64,000 nt of DNA, taken from positions 374,334-438,333 of the forward strand of contig NZ_FMTL01000002.1 in the NCBI RefSeq assembly GCF_900099645.1, written 5' to 3'. This DNA comes from Pseudomonas peli (GTDB lineage Bacteria > Pseudomonadota > Gammaproteobacteria > Pseudomonadales > Pseudomonadaceae). The position numbers and the translations under genes were made by a program. Below, piece by piece: positions 43,945 through 55,270 of this stretch (position 1 is its first letter; every line of letters starts with the position of its first letter). Below the pieces are notes generated by a model. It did not search any database. It was not told the origin of the DNA and saw only the letters and a list, made by a program, of their open reading frames with translations.

Positions 43945-46900
43945 ATGGCGTTCTTTACGGCGGCCAGCAAAGCCGATTTTCAGCACCACCTGCAAACGGC
44001 GCTGGCGCAGCACGTCAGTGAACAGGCTCTGCCACAAGTAGCCCTGTTCGCCGAGCAATTCTTCGGCATCATCGCCCTCGAGGAGCTGACCCAGCGTCGC
44101 CTCTCTGATCTGGTCGGTTGCACCTTGTCGTCCTGGCGGTTGCTGGAGCGTTTTGAACCGGCCAAGCCCGAAGTGCGGGTATTCAACCCCGATTATGAAA
44201 AACACGGCTGGCAGTCCACCCATACCGCCGTAGAAATTCTGCACAGCGATATTCCGTTTCTGGTCGACTCGGTGCGCATGGAGCTGAACCGCCGCGGTTA
44301 CAGCATCCACACCCTGCAGAACAGCGTGTTCAGCGTACGCCGCAACAAGAGCGGCGAGCTGCAGGAAATCCTGCCCAAAGGTGCTCAGGGCAAGGATGTG
44401 CAGCAGGAAGCCCTGATGTTCCTGGAGATTGACCGCAGCTCCAACGTCGGTGAATTGAAGACCCTGGAAAAAGACCTGCAAGAAGTCTTTGGCGATGTGC
44501 GCCTGAGTGTCGCCGACTTCCAGCCGATGAAAGCCAAGGCCAAAGAACTGCTGGCCTGGCTGGATAAGGCCAAACTCAAGGTTGAAGGCGCCGAGCTGGA
44601 AGAGATCAAGGTATTCATGAGCTGGTTGCTCGACGACCACTTCACCTTCCTCGGCTATGAAGAGTTCACTGTTGCCGACAGCACTGGCGGCGGCAGCATG
44701 GTCTATGACGAAAAGTCCCTGCTGGGCTTGTCCAAGCGCCTGCGCAGCGGCCTCAAGGCCGATGAGTTGCATATCGAACCTGAAGCCGTGGCCTACCTGC
44801 GCGAGCCGCAGCTGCTGTCCTTCGCCAAGGCTGCCGTACCAAGCCGCGTGCACCGCCCTGCGTACCCGGATTTGGTGTCGATCCGCGAACTGGACGCCAA
44901 GGGCAAGGTGATCAAGGAATGCCGCTTTATGGGCTTGTACACCTCCGCGGTGTATGCCGAGAGCGTGTGGAGCATTCCGTTTATCCGCCGCAAGGTGGCG
45001 GTGATTAAGCAGCGTTCCGGTTTCGATAGCAGCGCGCACCTGGGCAAAGAGCTGGCTCAAGTCCTAGAAGTGCTGCCGCGTGACGACCTGTTCCAGACCC
45101 CGGTGGATGAGCTGTTCAACACCACCATGGCGATCGTGCAGATTCAGGAACGCAACAAGATTCGCGTATTCCTGCGTCGCGACCCGTACGGTCGTTTCTG
45201 CTATTGCCTGGCTTATGTGCCACGCGATGTGTACTCCACCGAAACCCGCATGAAGATCCAACAGGTGCTGATGGAGCGCCTGCAGGCCACCGATTGCGAG
45301 TTCTGGACCTTCTTCTCCGAGTCGGTACTGGCGCGGGTGCAGTTCATCCTCAAGGTTGACCCGAAGAACCGCGTGCAGATCGACCCGCTGCGCCTGGAAA
45401 AAGAAGTCATCCAGGCCTGCCGTTCGTGGAAGGACGATTACACCAGCCTGATTGTCGAAAGCCTTGGCGAAGCTCAGGGCACTGAAGTGCTAAGCGAGTT
45501 CCCCGGCGGTTTCCCGGCCGGTTACCGCGAACGTTTCGCCCCGCACTCGGCGGTGGTGGATATGCAGCACCTGCTTAGCCTGAATAATGAACGTCAGCTG
45601 GTGATGAGCTTCTACCAGCCGCTGACCCAGGGCGAGCAGCAGCTGCACTGCAAGCTGTACCACGCCGACACGCCGCTGCCGTTGTCGGACGTGCTGCCGA
45701 TTCTGGAAAACCTCGGCCTGCGCGTACTGGGCGAGTTCCCTTACAAACTGCGCCGCGCTGATGGCCGCGAGTTCTGGATTCACGACTTCGCCTTCACCTA
45801 TGCCGAAGGCCTGGATGTCGACATCCAGCAGCTCAACGACACCCTGCAGGGCGCTTTCGTCAATATCGTTGGCGGTGCGGCGGAGAACGACGGCTTCAAC
45901 CGTCTGGTGCTGATGGCCGCCATGCCGTGGCGTGATGTGGCGTTGCTGCGTGCTTACGCCCGCTACCTCAAGCAGATTCGTCTGGGCTTCGACCTCAGCT
46001 ACATCGCCAGCACCCTGGTCAACCACGCTGATATCGCCAAGGAGCTGGTGCGCCTGTTCAAGACGCGTTTCTACCTGGCGCGCAAGCTCACCGCCGATGA
46101 TCTGGAAGACAAGCAGCAGAAGCTTGAACAGGCGATTCTCGCCGCGCTGGACAACGTTGCGGTGCTCAACGAAGACCGCATCCTGCGCCGCTACCTGGAC
46201 CTGATCAAAGCTACCCTGCGCACCAACTTCTACCAGACCGATGCAGCCGGGCAGAACAAGTCCTACTTCAGCTTCAAACTCAACCCACGGGCGATTCCGG
46301 ATATTCCACGTCCGACGCCGAAGTTCGAAATCTTCGTCTACTCGCCGCGTGTTGAAGGTGTGCACCTGCGCTTTGGCGACGTCGCCCGTGGCGGCCTGCG
46401 TTGGTCGGACCGTGAGGAAGACTTCCGTACCGAGGTGCTGGGTCTGGTCAAGGCGCAGCAGGTGAAGAACGCAGTCATCGTGCCGATGGGCGCCAAGGGC
46501 GGCTTTATCCCACGGCGTCTGCCGCTGGGTGGCTCGCGTGATGATGTGTTGGCCGAGGGCATTGCCTGCTACCGCATCTTTATCAGCGGCCTGCTGGATA
46601 TCACCGACAACCTGAAAGACGGCGCCGTGGTGCCACCGCAGAACGTGGTGCGTCACGATGGCGACGATCCGTACCTGGTGGTGGCGGCCGACAAAGGCAC
46701 CGCGACCTTCTCTGATATCGCTAACGGCATTGCTGCCGAATACGGTTTCTGGTTGGACGACGCCTTCGCCTCGGGCGGCTCGGCCGGTTACGACCACAAA
46801 GGCATGGGCATCACCGCCAAGGGCGGTTGGGTCTCGGTGCAGCGCCATTTCCGCGAGCGCGGCATCGACGTGCAGAAAGACAACGTCACCGTAATCGGCA

Positions 46901-48786
46901 TCGGTGATATGGCTGGCGACGTATTCGGCAACGGCCTGCTGCTGTCGGAAAGCCTGCAGCTGGTCGCGGCCTTCAACCACATGCACATCTTTATCGACCC
47001 CAACCCGGATGCGGCCAAGAGCTTTGTTGAGCGTCAGCGCCTGTTTGATCTGCCACGCTCTAGCTGGGCCGATTACGACGCCAAACTGATTTCGGCGGGT
47101 GGCGGGATCTTCCTGCGCAGCGCCAAGAGCATCGCCATCAGCCCGCAGATGAAAGAGCGCTTCGACATCAGTGCTGACAAGCTGGCGCCCAACGAACTGC
47201 TGAATGCCTTGCTCAAAGCACCGGTGGATCTGCTGTGGAACGGCGGCATCGGCACCTACGTGAAATCCAGTAAGGAAAGCCACGCCGATGTCGGCGACAA
47301 GGCCAACGACCTGCTGCGCGTGGATGGCCGCGAACTGCGTGCCAAAGTGGTGGGTGAGGGCGGTAACCTCGGCATGACCCAGCTGGGTCGTGTCGAGTAC
47401 GGCCTCAATGGCGGCAAGAGCAACACCGACTTTATCGACAACGCCGGTGGTGTGGACTGTTCCGACCATGAAGTGAACATCAAGATTCTGCTCGGCGAAA
47501 TCGTCGGCGCGGGTGACATGACCGGCAAGCAGCGCAACAAGCTGTTGGTGGAAATGACCGATGCAGTTGGTGGACTGGTGTTGGGCAACAACTACAAGCA
47601 GACCCAGGCGTTGTCGCTGGCTGAGCGCCGTGCGCGTGAGCGGGTGAGTGAGTACAAGCGCCTGATGACGGCTCTGGAAGCGGCCGGCAAGCTGGATCGC
47701 GCGCTGGAGTTTCTGCCTACCGACGACGAGCTCAACGAACGTGCCGCCAATGGTCTGGGTCTGACTCGTCCTGAACTGTCGGTGCTGATCTCCTACAGCA
47801 AGATCGATCTCAAGGAATCGCTGCTGAAATCCCTGGTGCCGGACGATGAGTACCTGGCACGCGAGATGGAAACCGCCTTCCCGCCGCTGTTGGCGAAGAA
47901 GTTCGGTGAGCCGATGCGTCGCCATCGCCTTAAGCGCGAAATCGTCAGCACGCAGATTGCCAACGACTTGGTTAACCACATGGGCATCACCTTCGTGCAG
48001 CGCCTGAGGGAGTCCACTGGCATGAGCGCGGCGAATGTCGCCGGCGCCTATGTGATCGTGCGTGACCTGTTCCGCTTGCCGCATTGGTGGAAACAGATCG
48101 AGGCCCTGGACTATCAGGTTCCTGCCGAACTGCAACTGCAGTTGATGGATGAGCTGATGCGTCTTGGCCGCCGTGCCACGCGCTGGTTCCTGCGCAGCCG
48201 CCGCAACGAGCTGGATGCGGCCCGTGACGTTGCGCATTTCGCACCGCGCATCGAAGCACTGGTGGGTCGACTCGACGAACTGCTCGAAGGCCCGGCCCGT
48301 GAACAGTGGCTGGCACGCTTCCAGGGGTATGTTGAAGCCGGTGTGCCGGAAGAACTGGCGCGGGTAGTGGCTGGCACCAGCCATCTGTACACCCTGTTGC
48401 CGATCATCGAAGCATCGGATGTGACCGGGCAGGAGCCGGCTCGGGTTGCGGCGGCGTACTTCGCCATTGGCGGGTCGCTGGAGCTGTCCTGGTACCTGCA
48501 GCAGATCACTAGCCTGCCGGTGGAAAACAACTGGCAAGCGCTGGCCCGCGAGGCCTTCCGCGATGACCTGGACTGGCAGCAGCGCGCTATCACGGTGTCT
48601 GTACTGCAAATGGCCGAAGGTCCTGCAGATATCGAGGAACGGGTCGGTGTGTGGCTGGATCAGCACCGCCGTCTGGTGGATCGCTGGAAGGTTATGCTCG
48701 GCGAACTGCGTGCGGCCACCAACACCGATTACGCCATGTATGCCGTGGCTAACCGCGAGTTGATGGACCTGGCGCAAAGCGCCTGA
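43945..48786 (+). CDS. gdhB: NAD-specific glutamate dehydrogenase (large, GdhB-type)
   Basis: Converts glutamate to 2-oxoglutarate and ammonia with NAD. The 1613-aa product is the very long class (about 1600-1620 aa) known from Pseudomonas and relatives. The N-terminal half (about 1-700) holds ACT-like regulatory segments (for example VEILHSDIPFLVDSVRMELN). The catalytic Glu-dehydrogenase core, about 780-1250, shows GGLRWSDREEDFRTEVLGLVKAQQVKN and VPMGAKGGF. The dinucleotide-binding part has VIGIGDMAGDVFGNG and VVGEGGNLGMTQ. ATG at 43945 follows ACGGAG at 7 bases. Confidence 0.97.
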   Translation: MAFFTAASKADFQHHLQTALAQHVSEQALPQVALFAEQFFGIIALEELTQRRLSDLVGCTLSSWRLLERFEPAKPEVRVFNPDYEKHGWQSTHTAVEILHSDIPFLVDSVRMELNRRGYSIHTLQNSVFSVRRNKSGELQEILPKGAQGKDVQQEALMFLEIDRSSNVGELKTLEKDLQEVFGDVRLSVADFQPMKAKAKELLAWLDKAKLKVEGAELEEIKVFMSWLLDDHFTFLGYEEFTVADSTGGGSMVYDEKSLLGLSKRLRSGLKADELHIEPEAVAYLREPQLLSFAKAAVPSRVHRPAYPDLVSIRELDAKGKVIKECRFMGLYTSAVYAESVWSIPFIRRKVAVIKQRSGFDSSAHLGKELAQVLEVLPRDDLFQTPVDELFNTTMAIVQIQERNKIRVFLRRDPYGRFCYCLAYVPRDVYSTETRMKIQQVLMERLQATDCEFWTFFSESVLARVQFILKVDPKNRVQIDPLRLEKEVIQACRSWKDDYTSLIVESLGEAQGTEVLSEFPGGFPAGYRERFAPHSAVVDMQHLLSLNNERQLVMSFYQPLTQGEQQLHCKLYHADTPLPLSDVLPILENLGLRVLGEFPYKLRRADGREFWIHDFAFTYAEGLDVDIQQLNDTLQGAFVNIVGGAAENDGFNRLVLMAAMPWRDVALLRAYARYLKQIRLGFDLSYIASTLVNHADIAKELVRLFKTRFYLARKLTADDLEDKQQKLEQAILAALDNVAVLNEDRILRRYLDLIKATLRTNFYQTDAAGQNKSYFSFKLNPRAIPDIPRPTPKFEIFVYSPRVEGVHLRFGDVARGGLRWSDREEDFRTEVLGLVKAQQVKNAVIVPMGAKGGFIPRRLPLGGSRDDVLAEGIACYRIFISGLLDITDNLKDGAVVPPQNVVRHDGDDPYLVVAADKGTATFSDIANGIAAEYGFWLDDAFASGGSAGYDHKGMGITAKGGWVSVQRHFRERGIDVQKDNVTVIGIGDMAGDVFGNGLLLSESLQLVAAFNHMHIFIDPNPDAAKSFVERQRLFDLPRSSWADYDAKLISAGGGIFLRSAKSIAISPQMKERFDISADKLAPNELLNALLKAPVDLLWNGGIGTYVKSSKESHADVGDKANDLLRVDGRELRAKVVGEGGNLGMTQLGRVEYGLNGGKSNTDFIDNAGGVDCSDHEVNIKILLGEIVGAGDMTGKQRNKLLVEMTDAVGGLVLGNNYKQTQALSLAERRARERVSEYKRLMTALEAAGKLDRALEFLPTDDELNERAANGLGLTRPELSVLISYSKIDLKESLLKSLVPDDEYLAREMETAFPPLLAKKFGEPMRRHRLKREIVSTQIANDLVNHMGITFVQRLRESTGMSAANVAGAYVIVRDLFRLPHWWKQIEALDYQVPAELQLQLMDELMRLGRRATRWFLRSRRNELDAARDVAHFAPRIEALVGRLDELLEGPAREQWLARFQGYVEAGVPEELARVVAGTSHLYTLLPIIEASDVTGQEPARVAAAYFAIGGSLELSWYLQQITSLPVENNWQALAREAFRDDLDWQQRAITVSVLQMAEGPADIEERVGVWLDQHRRLVDRWKVMLGELRAATNTDYAMYAVANRELMDLAQSA

Positions 48787-48826
48787 TAAAGGCAGCGCAG
48801 GCTTGGCCTGCGCTGACTGCAGTAAT

Positions 48827-48856
48827 AAAAAAGCCCCGCGATTGCGGGGCTTTTTT
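48827..48856. terminator. Bidirectional terminator between gdhB and rnt
   Basis: AAAAAAGCCCCGC-gatt-GCGGGGCTTTTTT is symmetric and serves the convergent gdhB and rnt genes. Confidence 0.93.
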
Positions 48857-48887
48857 ATTGGCGACGGTTATGCGGCGACTGTGGTTA

Positions 48888-49562
48888 TCAGTCGTCGAAA
48901 TCCATCCAGCCGCCCATCTCTTTCCAGCGGTTGACGATGCCGCAGAATAGCTCGGCGGTCTTCTCGGTGTCGTAGCGGGCCGAGTGTGCTTCCTTGCCGT
49001 CGAAGTCGATGTCGGCGGCCTGGCAGGCTTTGGCCAATACGGTTTGACCGTACGCCAGACCAGCCAAGGTGGCGGTGTCGAAGCTGGAGAATGGGTGGAA
49101 CGGGTTGCGCTTGATGCCCGTGCGGTTAACCGCAGCATTAAGGAAGCCCAGGTCGAAGCTGCTGTTATGGCCAACCAGGATCGCCCGCTTGCAGCTGTTG
49201 GCTTTCAGCGATTTGCGCAGGCCACGGAAGATTTCCGTCAGCGCATGCTCTTCAGTGACGGCCATGCGCAGCGGGTGATCGAGCTTGATGCCGGTGAAGT
49301 CCAGCGCCGCTTGTTCGATATTCGCGCCTTCAAACGGCTCGATACGGAAGAACTGGGTGTGCTCAGGGTAGAGGAAGCCGCCTTCGTCCATGCCGATGGT
49401 GGTGGCAGCAATTTCCAGCAGAGCATCGGTGGCGCAATTGAAACCACCGGTTTCCACGTCCACGACTACCGGCAGGTAGCCACGAAAGCGTGCGGCCATC
49501 GGGTGGCGCGGGCCGGAGTGGCTGCCGCTTTCGGCTTCGTCGTCGTACAGGTCTTCACTCAC
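48888..49562 (-). CDS. rnt: Ribonuclease T
   Basis: Exoribonuclease that trims the 3' ends of tRNAs and other stable RNAs (224 aa). It has all the DEDDh residues: Asp and Glu in [11 protein letters not shown], Asp in [15 protein letters not shown], and His and Asp in [14 protein letters not shown]. The N-terminal 20 residues are acidic and probably disordered. The start overlaps the stop of pyrC by four bases. Confidence 0.96.
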   Translation of the reverse strand: MSEDLYDDEAESGSHSGPRHPMAARFRGYLPVVVDVETGGFNCATDALLEIAATTIGMDEGGFLYPEHTQFFRIEPFEGANIEQAALDFTGIKLDHPLRMAVTEEHALTEIFRGLRKSLKANSCKRAILVGHNSSFDLGFLNAAVNRTGIKRNPFHPFSSFDTATLAGLAYGQTVLAKACQAADIDFDGKEAHSARYDTEKTAELFCGIVNRWKEMGGWMDFDD

Positions 49563-50605
49563 GCTTGGTTCTCCAGCAGACGCCAGCGCAGGGTTTCACC
49601 GGCGCGCAGCGGGATAACGGTTTGCTCGCCCAATGGCAAGCTGGCCGGTGCGGTCCAGTCTTCACGCACCAGAGTGATGCTGTCGGTGTTGCGCGGCAGG
49701 CCGTAGAAGTCCGGGCCGTTCAGGCTGGCGAAGGCTTCCAGTTTGTCCAGCGCATTGCGCTGCTCAAAAGCCTCGGCATACAGCTCGATGGCCGCATAGG
49801 CGGTGTAGCAACCGGCGCAGCCGCAGGCGGCTTCCTTGGCGTGCTTGGCATGTGGCGCCGAGTCGGTGCCGAGGAAGAACTTGGCGTTGCCGCTGGTGGC
49901 CGCATCCAGCAGGGCGTCCTGATGGGTGTTGCGCTTGAGAATCGGCAGGCAATAGAAGTGCGGGCGAATGCCGCCAACCAGCATGTGGTTGCGGTTGTAC
50001 AGCAGGTGGTGGGCAGTGATGGTGGCGCCGACGTTGGCCGAAGCGCCTTGCACAAACTCCACCGCATCACGGGTGGTGATGTGCTCGAACACCACTTTCA
50101 GGGTCGGGAAGCGCTCGACCACACGGCTCAGATGTTCACCGATAAACACCTTCTCGCGGTCGAAAACATCGACTTCGCTGCGTGTCACTTCACCGTGCAC
50201 CAGCAGCGGCAGGCCGACTTCGGCCATGGATTCGAGCACCGGGAAAATCTTGTCGATGCTGGTCACGCCCGAGTCGGAGTTGGTGGTCGCGCCGGCCGGG
50301 TAGAGCTTGGCCGCATGCACAAAACCCGAGGCCTTGGCCGTGCGCACATCGTCAGGCTGGGTCAGATCGGTGAGGTACAGCACCATCAGCGGCTCGAAAC
50401 GGCTGCCGGCAGGGCGGGCGCTGAGAATGCGCTGGCGATAGGCGTCGGCTTCGCTGGCGTTGCGCACGGGCGGTACCAGGTTGGGCATGATGATGGCGCG
50501 GCCGAAGGTACGGGCGACATCGGCGACGGTGTGGGGCAGAACGCCACCGTCGCGCAGGTGGATGTGCCAGTCGTCGGGACGCAGCAGGGTAAGGCGGTCA
50601 GTCAT
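49559..50605 (-). CDS. pyrC: Dihydroorotase (class II, PyrC)
   Basis: Zinc enzyme of pyrimidine synthesis that closes N-carbamoylaspartate to dihydroorotate (348 aa, as in E. coli). The metal site is DWHIHLRDG near the N-terminus. The carboxylated-Lys region is [21 protein letters not shown], followed by HGEV and [10 protein letters not shown]. The late Asp is in [14 protein letters not shown]. It is the first gene of a pyrC-rnt pair. Confidence 0.97.
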   Translation of the reverse strand: MTDRLTLLRPDDWHIHLRDGGVLPHTVADVARTFGRAIIMPNLVPPVRNASEADAYRQRILSARPAGSRFEPLMVLYLTDLTQPDDVRTAKASGFVHAAKLYPAGATTNSDSGVTSIDKIFPVLESMAEVGLPLLVHGEVTRSEVDVFDREKVFIGEHLSRVVERFPTLKVVFEHITTRDAVEFVQGASANVGATITAHHLLYNRNHMLVGGIRPHFYCLPILKRNTHQDALLDAATSGNAKFFLGTDSAPHAKHAKEAACGCAGCYTAYAAIELYAEAFEQRNALDKLEAFASLNGPDFYGLPRNTDSITLVREDWTAPASLPLGEQTVIPLRAGETLRWRLLENQA

Positions 50606-50810
50606 GGAAGCTTCCAGGCGGGCAAAACGTAGTGAGAATGCTACCGGAAAAGCCCCTTGGCAGCACGCTGAAAGCGGCTGTCGCGGGTAAAGCGGATTGA
50701 AGGCGGGGTTGGTTTATGGTCCGCCCCGAGCAATAGCCATAAAGCACTGCTCAAGTTTTCCGCCGTGGCACCGATAGACAAGAGGTAAGCCGTATTCCCT
50801 GGAGTCTGTC

Positions 50811-51734
50811 GTGCGACCCTACCCACTCGCGGTGCTTTGCCTGCTGGCAAGCCAGCCCGTCCTAGCCATCAGCTTCCAGACTCGTCTGGAGAAGATTGAG
50901 TGGCAGGTCGAAGGCGATCAGTTCGAGTGCCGCCTGTCGCAACCGATCACCGATTTCGGTTCTGGGGTGTTTGTACGCCGTGCGGGCGAACAGGTCACCT
51001 TCAGCTTGAAAGCCCGTGAGCGCTGGCTGGGTGCCGGTAATGCAACCTTGCTGGCGGCGGCGGCGCCCTGGCAGCCGGGGCGTGGTGATATCAACTTGGG
51101 CTCAGTCAGTGTGGTGCCGGCCGAGGTGCTGTTCAACAGTTCGCAAGAGCAAGGCACGCGCTTGCTGACTGGTCTGTTGGAGGGGCGCAGTCCTCTGGTA
51201 CGCCATCGCGCAGCCATGGGGGGGGATGCGGTTGAGGTGCGCCTGCTGCCGGCCAAATTCAATAAGGCCTACCACGAGTACCTGGATTGCACGGCCAAGC
51301 TGCTGCCGGTGAATTTCGATCAAGTGCGCAAGAGCCAGGTCGGCTTTCCAGGTGGGGGGGTGGCGCTGGAACCGCTGGCCCAGGCCAAACTCGATATCAT
51401 CCTCAGCTTTCTCAAGGCCGACCCCAGCGTCAATCGCATTCAGCTAGACGGCCATGCCGACAATGGCGGTAATCGTCTGACTAATCGCGATTTGTCGCGC
51501 CGCCGTGCGTTGGCGGTGATGGAGTACCTCAAGGCCAACGGCATTCCTGCCGAGCAGATCACCATGCGTTTTCATGGTGAGCGCTACCCGGTGGCGCCGA
51601 ATAACAACGAAGCCAATCGGGCGAAGAACCGCCGAGTAACCATTCTGCTTGACCGAGTGCCGGAAGCAGCAGTGCCTCCTGCGCCAGCAGCGGAGCCGGC
51701 GCCTGCTGCTGCGGATCCAGCGGCCACCTCCTAG
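50811..51734 (+). CDS. motY: OmpA-family flagellar protein MotY
   Basis: 307-aa exported protein. GTG start with GGAG 6 bases upstream. The signal peptide ends about [10 protein letters not shown]. The N-terminal domain matches MotY, which forms the T-ring around the flagellar motor. The C-terminal OmpA peptidoglycan-binding domain has [24 protein letters not shown] and a final [10 protein letters not shown]. The tail is Ala/Pro-rich. MotY is needed for stator function in Pseudomonas. The identity rests on the MotY-like N-terminal domain and the neighbours (pyrC and argG, as in P. aeruginosa). Confidence 0.88.
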   Translation: MRPYPLAVLCLLASQPVLAISFQTRLEKIEWQVEGDQFECRLSQPITDFGSGVFVRRAGEQVTFSLKARERWLGAGNATLLAAAAPWQPGRGDINLGSVSVVPAEVLFNSSQEQGTRLLTGLLEGRSPLVRHRAAMGGDAVEVRLLPAKFNKAYHEYLDCTAKLLPVNFDQVRKSQVGFPGGGVALEPLAQAKLDIILSFLKADPSVNRIQLDGHADNGGNRLTNRDLSRRRALAVMEYLKANGIPAEQITMRFHGERYPVAPNNNEANRAKNRRVTILLDRVPEAAVPPAPAAEPAPAAADPAATS

Positions 51735-51865
51735 CGCCTGCAACTCGTCTGTTGTCCAACAATTATCCGTCGCTTGGTCGTCACAAGCTGTCGCGCCTCT
51801 GTAAATCAGGCGGCATGGGCAGTAGAATCGTCGGTTTTCCCGCACAACCCCGTGGAGTTGATGGC

Positions 51866-53083
51866 ATGGCCGACGTAAACAAGGTAGTCCTGGCATATTC
51901 CGGTGGCCTGGACACTTCCGTGATCCTCAAGTGGCTGCAAGATACCTATAACTGCGAAGTGGTGACCTTCACCGCTGACCTCGGCCAGGGTGAGGAAGTC
52001 GAGCCGGCACGCGCCAAGGCACAGGCCATGGGCGTCAAGGAAATCTATATCGACGACCTGCGCGAAGAATTCGTCCGCGATTTCGTCTACCCAATGTTCC
52101 GCGCCAACACCGTCTACGAAGGTGAGTACCTGCTGGGCACGTCCATCGCTCGCCCGCTGATTGCTAAGCGTTTGATCGAAATCGCCAACGAAACCGGCGC
52201 CGACGCCATTTCCCATGGCGCCACCGGCAAAGGTAACGACCAGGTGCGCTTCGAACTGGGCGCCTACGCGCTCAAGCCCGGCGTAAAAGTGATTGCCCCA
52301 TGGCGCGAGTGGGACCTGCTGTCGCGCGAGAAGTTGATGGACTACGCCGAGAAGCATGCCATCCCGATCGAGCGTCACGGCAAGAAAAAGTCGCCGTACT
52401 CCATGGATGCCAACCTGCTGCACATCTCCTATGAAGGTGGCGTGCTGGAAGACACTTGGACCGAGCACGAAGAAGACATGTGGCGCTGGACCAAGTCTCC
52501 AGAAGCCGCGCCGGATACCCCAACCTATATCGAGCTGACCTACCGCGCCGGTGACATCGTCGCCATCGACGGCAAGGCCATGAGCCCGGCCACCGTCCTG
52601 GCTGAGCTGAACCGCATCGGCGGCGAAAACGGCATCGGTCGTCTGGATATCGTTGAAAACCGCTTTGTTGGCATGAAGTCCCGTGGCTGCTACGAGACCC
52701 CTGGCGGCACCATCATGCTCAAAGGCCACCGCGCCATTGAATCGATCACCCTGGACCGCGAAGTCGCTCACCTGAAAGACGAGCTGATGCCGAAATACGC
52801 CAGCCTGATCTACAACGGTTTCTGGTGGAGCCCTGAGCGTCTGATGCTGCAACAGATGATCGATGCGTCTCAGGCCAACGTGAACGGCGTGGTACGCATG
52901 AAACTGTATAAAGGCAACGTGATCATCACTGGTCGCAAGTCTGATGATTCGCTGTTCGACGCCAATATCGCCACCTTTGAAGAAGATGGCGGTGCTTACA
53001 ACCAGGCCGACGCTGGCGGTTTCATCAAGCTCAACGCCCTGCGCATGCGCATCGCTGCGGGCAAAGGCCGTAAGATGCTCTGA
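51866..53083 (+). CDS. argG: Argininosuccinate synthase
   Basis: Joins citrulline and aspartate with ATP in arginine synthesis (405 aa). The start at 51866 ([19 protein letters not shown]) follows GTGGAG at 8 bases; upstream in-frame codons are outside the family consensus. The ATP-binding AYSGGLDTS motif is at about 9-17. The citrulline and aspartate sites are in [16 protein letters not shown] and [13 protein letters not shown]. Confidence 0.98.
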   Translation: MADVNKVVLAYSGGLDTSVILKWLQDTYNCEVVTFTADLGQGEEVEPARAKAQAMGVKEIYIDDLREEFVRDFVYPMFRANTVYEGEYLLGTSIARPLIAKRLIEIANETGADAISHGATGKGNDQVRFELGAYALKPGVKVIAPWREWDLLSREKLMDYAEKHAIPIERHGKKKSPYSMDANLLHISYEGGVLEDTWTEHEEDMWRWTKSPEAAPDTPTYIELTYRAGDIVAIDGKAMSPATVLAELNRIGGENGIGRLDIVENRFVGMKSRGCYETPGGTIMLKGHRAIESITLDREVAHLKDELMPKYASLIYNGFWWSPERLMLQQMIDASQANVNGVVRMKLYKGNVIITGRKSDDSLFDANIATFEEDGGAYNQADAGGFIKLNALRMRIAAGKGRKML

Positions 53084-53108
53084 TAGACTTGAGCACCTGA
53101 GCCACACC

Positions 53109-53133
53109 AAGCCCCGGCCATAAGCCGGGGTTT
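53109..53133 (+). terminator. Terminator after argG
   Basis: CCCCGGC-cataa-GCCGGGG followed by only three T residues; weak but correctly placed. Confidence 0.6.
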
Positions 53134-53178
53134 GCATTTATAAGCCCACACAGCCGGGCATTGATGAGGAGACACCTG

Positions 53179-53571
<393 letters not shown>

Positions 53572-53595
53572 GGCCGGCTGAGTCAGCTGAGCCAC

Positions 53596-53627
53596 AAAAA
53601 AGCCCCGCAGTGTAGCGGGGCTTTTTT
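53596..53627. terminator. Bidirectional terminator after gloA
   Basis: AAAAAAGCCCCGC-agtgta-GCGGGGCTTTTTT serves gloA and the convergent small gene. Its arms are identical to those of the gdhB/rnt terminator. Confidence 0.93.
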
Positions 53628-53640
53628 GTTGGCAAGACCG

Positions 53641-53820
53641 TTAAAGGTCGAAGTCGTATTCGGCCAATTGCTTGTGCAGGCGGCGCTCTTCAAGGAAGTT
53701 ATCGATGATGCGGCGCTTGGTCAGGTTGGTCTTGGCCACCTCGACCGGTGCTTCGGCATCGTCCGCTTCTTCAGCAACAAAATCTTCGTCGAGCTCAAGT
53801 TCTTCTTTGTCAGTGCTCAT
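53641..53820 (-). CDS. Small acidic PA3496-like protein
   Basis: A 59-residue frame (MSTDKEELELDEDFV to the end EYDFDL) with a good ribosome-binding site (TGGAGCAG) before the ATG. The acidic first half is followed by a basic helix (KRRIIDNFLEERRLHKQL). It matches my recollection of PA3496 of P. aeruginosa, a short conserved gene next to nth. A role in envelope integrity has been proposed for that family; I am unsure of it. It lies upstream of nth but on the same strand, 107 bases downstream of the nth stop in transcription order. Confidence 0.8.
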   Translation of the reverse strand: MSTDKEELELDEDFVAEEADDAEAPVEVAKTNLTKRRIIDNFLEERRLHKQLAEYDFDL

Positions 53821-53927
53821 CAGTTCTGCTCCAGGCTACAAGGGCCATTTGCGCACCTTATAACGGCAAAACCTGGGCGGGTAAAAAAGATTTTTTCAAT
53901 GAGCTTATTGAGCGACTAAATAGTGGC

Positions 53928-54566
53928 TCAATCGTCGGAGGTTTTCTGTTTGTATTCGCACAGGTCTTCGATGCGGCAGCTGCCGCAGCGCGGCTTGCGC
54001 GCTTGACACACATAGCGACCATGGAGGATCAGCCAGTGGTGTGAGTCGAGGAGAAATTCCTTGGGAACAAATTTCATCAGCTTCTTTTCCACTTCCACGA
54101 CATTCTTGCCGGGAGCGATGCCGGTGCGGTTGCTGACGCGGAAAATATGCGTGTCCACCGCCATCGCCAGCTGGCGGAACGCCGTATTGAGCACCACGTT
54201 GGCGGTTTTACGCCCGACGCCAGGCAGGGCTTCGAGGTCTTCGCGGTTGTCCGGCACCTGGCTGCCGTGCTTCTCGATCAGGATACGGCAGGCCTCGATG
54301 ACGTTCTTCGCCTTGCTGTTATACAAACCGATGGTCTTGATGTATTCGCTTAGCCCCTCGACGCCGAGTGCGTAAATCGCCTCGGGCGTATTGGCCACCG
54401 GGAACAGCTTGGCGGTGGCCTTGTTCACGCTGACGTCAGTGGCCTGGGCAGACAGCGTCACCGCGACCAGCAGTTCAAACGGCGTGTTGTAGGCCAGTTC
54501 TGTCTTGGGTTCAGGGTTGTCTTCATGCAGGCGACGGAAGATTTCGTAGCGCTTGGCCGCGTTCAC
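53928..54566 (-). CDS. nth: Endonuclease III (DNA glycosylase/AP lyase)
   Basis: Base-excision repair enzyme removing oxidised pyrimidines (212 aa). The helix-hairpin-helix [14 protein letters not shown] carries the catalytic Lys (about 120), and [11 protein letters not shown] carries the catalytic Asp (about 138). The C-terminal 4Fe-4S ligands are C-x6-C-x2-C-x5-C in [17 protein letters not shown]. The start overlaps the rsxE stop by four bases. This rsx-nth linkage is found in many gammaproteobacteria. Confidence 0.97.
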   Translation of the reverse strand: MNAAKRYEIFRRLHEDNPEPKTELAYNTPFELLVAVTLSAQATDVSVNKATAKLFPVANTPEAIYALGVEGLSEYIKTIGLYNSKAKNVIEACRILIEKHGSQVPDNREDLEALPGVGRKTANVVLNTAFRQLAMAVDTHIFRVSNRTGIAPGKNVVEVEKKLMKFVPKEFLLDSHHWLILHGRYVCQARKPRCGSCRIEDLCEYKQKTSDD

Positions 54567-55270
54567 TCGATCACTCCAGTGACGCGTACGCGACGGCTTT
54601 GCACAGGAGCTTCTGGTTCCTGCGCCTTGGCTTTGGCCTCGAGGTGTTCATCGATGCGATTTTTGCCTGCCACCAGCAGGCCCAGCACCAGAAATGCCCC
54701 CGGCGGCAGGATCGCCAGGAGGAAGCCCTTGTAGTCACTTAACAGTGTCAGTTGCCAATTTGCGGCGATCGGGCCGAACAGCAGCTGCATATTGGCAAAC
54801 AGTGCGCCGGTGCCAAGCAGTTCACGCACGGCCCCGATCACCACCATCACCAGGCCGAAACCAATGCCCATCATCAGTCCATCAAAGGCGGCATGGCTGA
54901 CCTTGTTCTTGGCGGCAAAGGCTTCGGCGCGGCCGAGGATGATGCAGTTGGTGGTGATCAGCGGAATGAAGATGCCGAGTATCTGGTACAGCTCGTAGGT
55001 GAAGGCCTGCATCAGCAGCTCGGTGCAGGTGGTCAGCGCAGCGATGATCATGACAAATGCGGGCAAGCGCACCGCATCGGTGACCGCATTGCGGATCAGC
55101 GACACGGCAGCATTCGAACAAGCCAGCACCAGGGCAGTGGCCAGGCCCATGCCCAGGGCATTGACTACCGAGTTGCTGACTCCTAGCAGGGGACACAAGC
55201 CAAGCAACTGGACCAGGCCGGGATTGTTCTTCCACAGGCTGTTGACGACGATTTCGCGGTAACTAGCCAT
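54563..55270 (-). CDS. rsxE: Electron transport complex subunit RsxE/RnfE
   Basis: Membrane subunit (235 aa) of the ion-pumping Rsx/Rnf complex. ATG at 55270 ([30 protein letters not shown]) matches family starts. Six hydrophobic helices; the conserved CPLLGVSNS with Cys and the [13 protein letters not shown] block hold a shared half-buried Fe-S site with RsxA. The tail (about 205-235) is Lys/Glu-rich. Overlaps rsxG by eight bases. Confidence 0.96.
   Translation of the reverse strand: MASYREIVVNSLWKNNPGLVQLLGLCPLLGVSNSVVNALGMGLATALVLACSNAAVSLIRNAVTDAVRLPAFVMIIAALTTCTELLMQAFTYELYQILGIFIPLITTNCIILGRAEAFAAKNKVSHAAFDGLMMGIGFGLVMVVIGAVRELLGTGALFANMQLLFGPIAANWQLTLLSDYKGFLLAILPPGAFLVLGLLVAGKNRIDEHLEAKAKAQEPEAPVQSRRVRVTGVIE

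Noticed and set aside
45490..48777. A long open frame (about 1095 codons) antisense to gdhB, and others antisense to pepN, the RND transporter and fadH
   Set aside because: Such frames arise from GC-rich third positions of real genes. Their products lack family motifs and are rich in His, Gln, Val and Arg, as expected of shadow frames.
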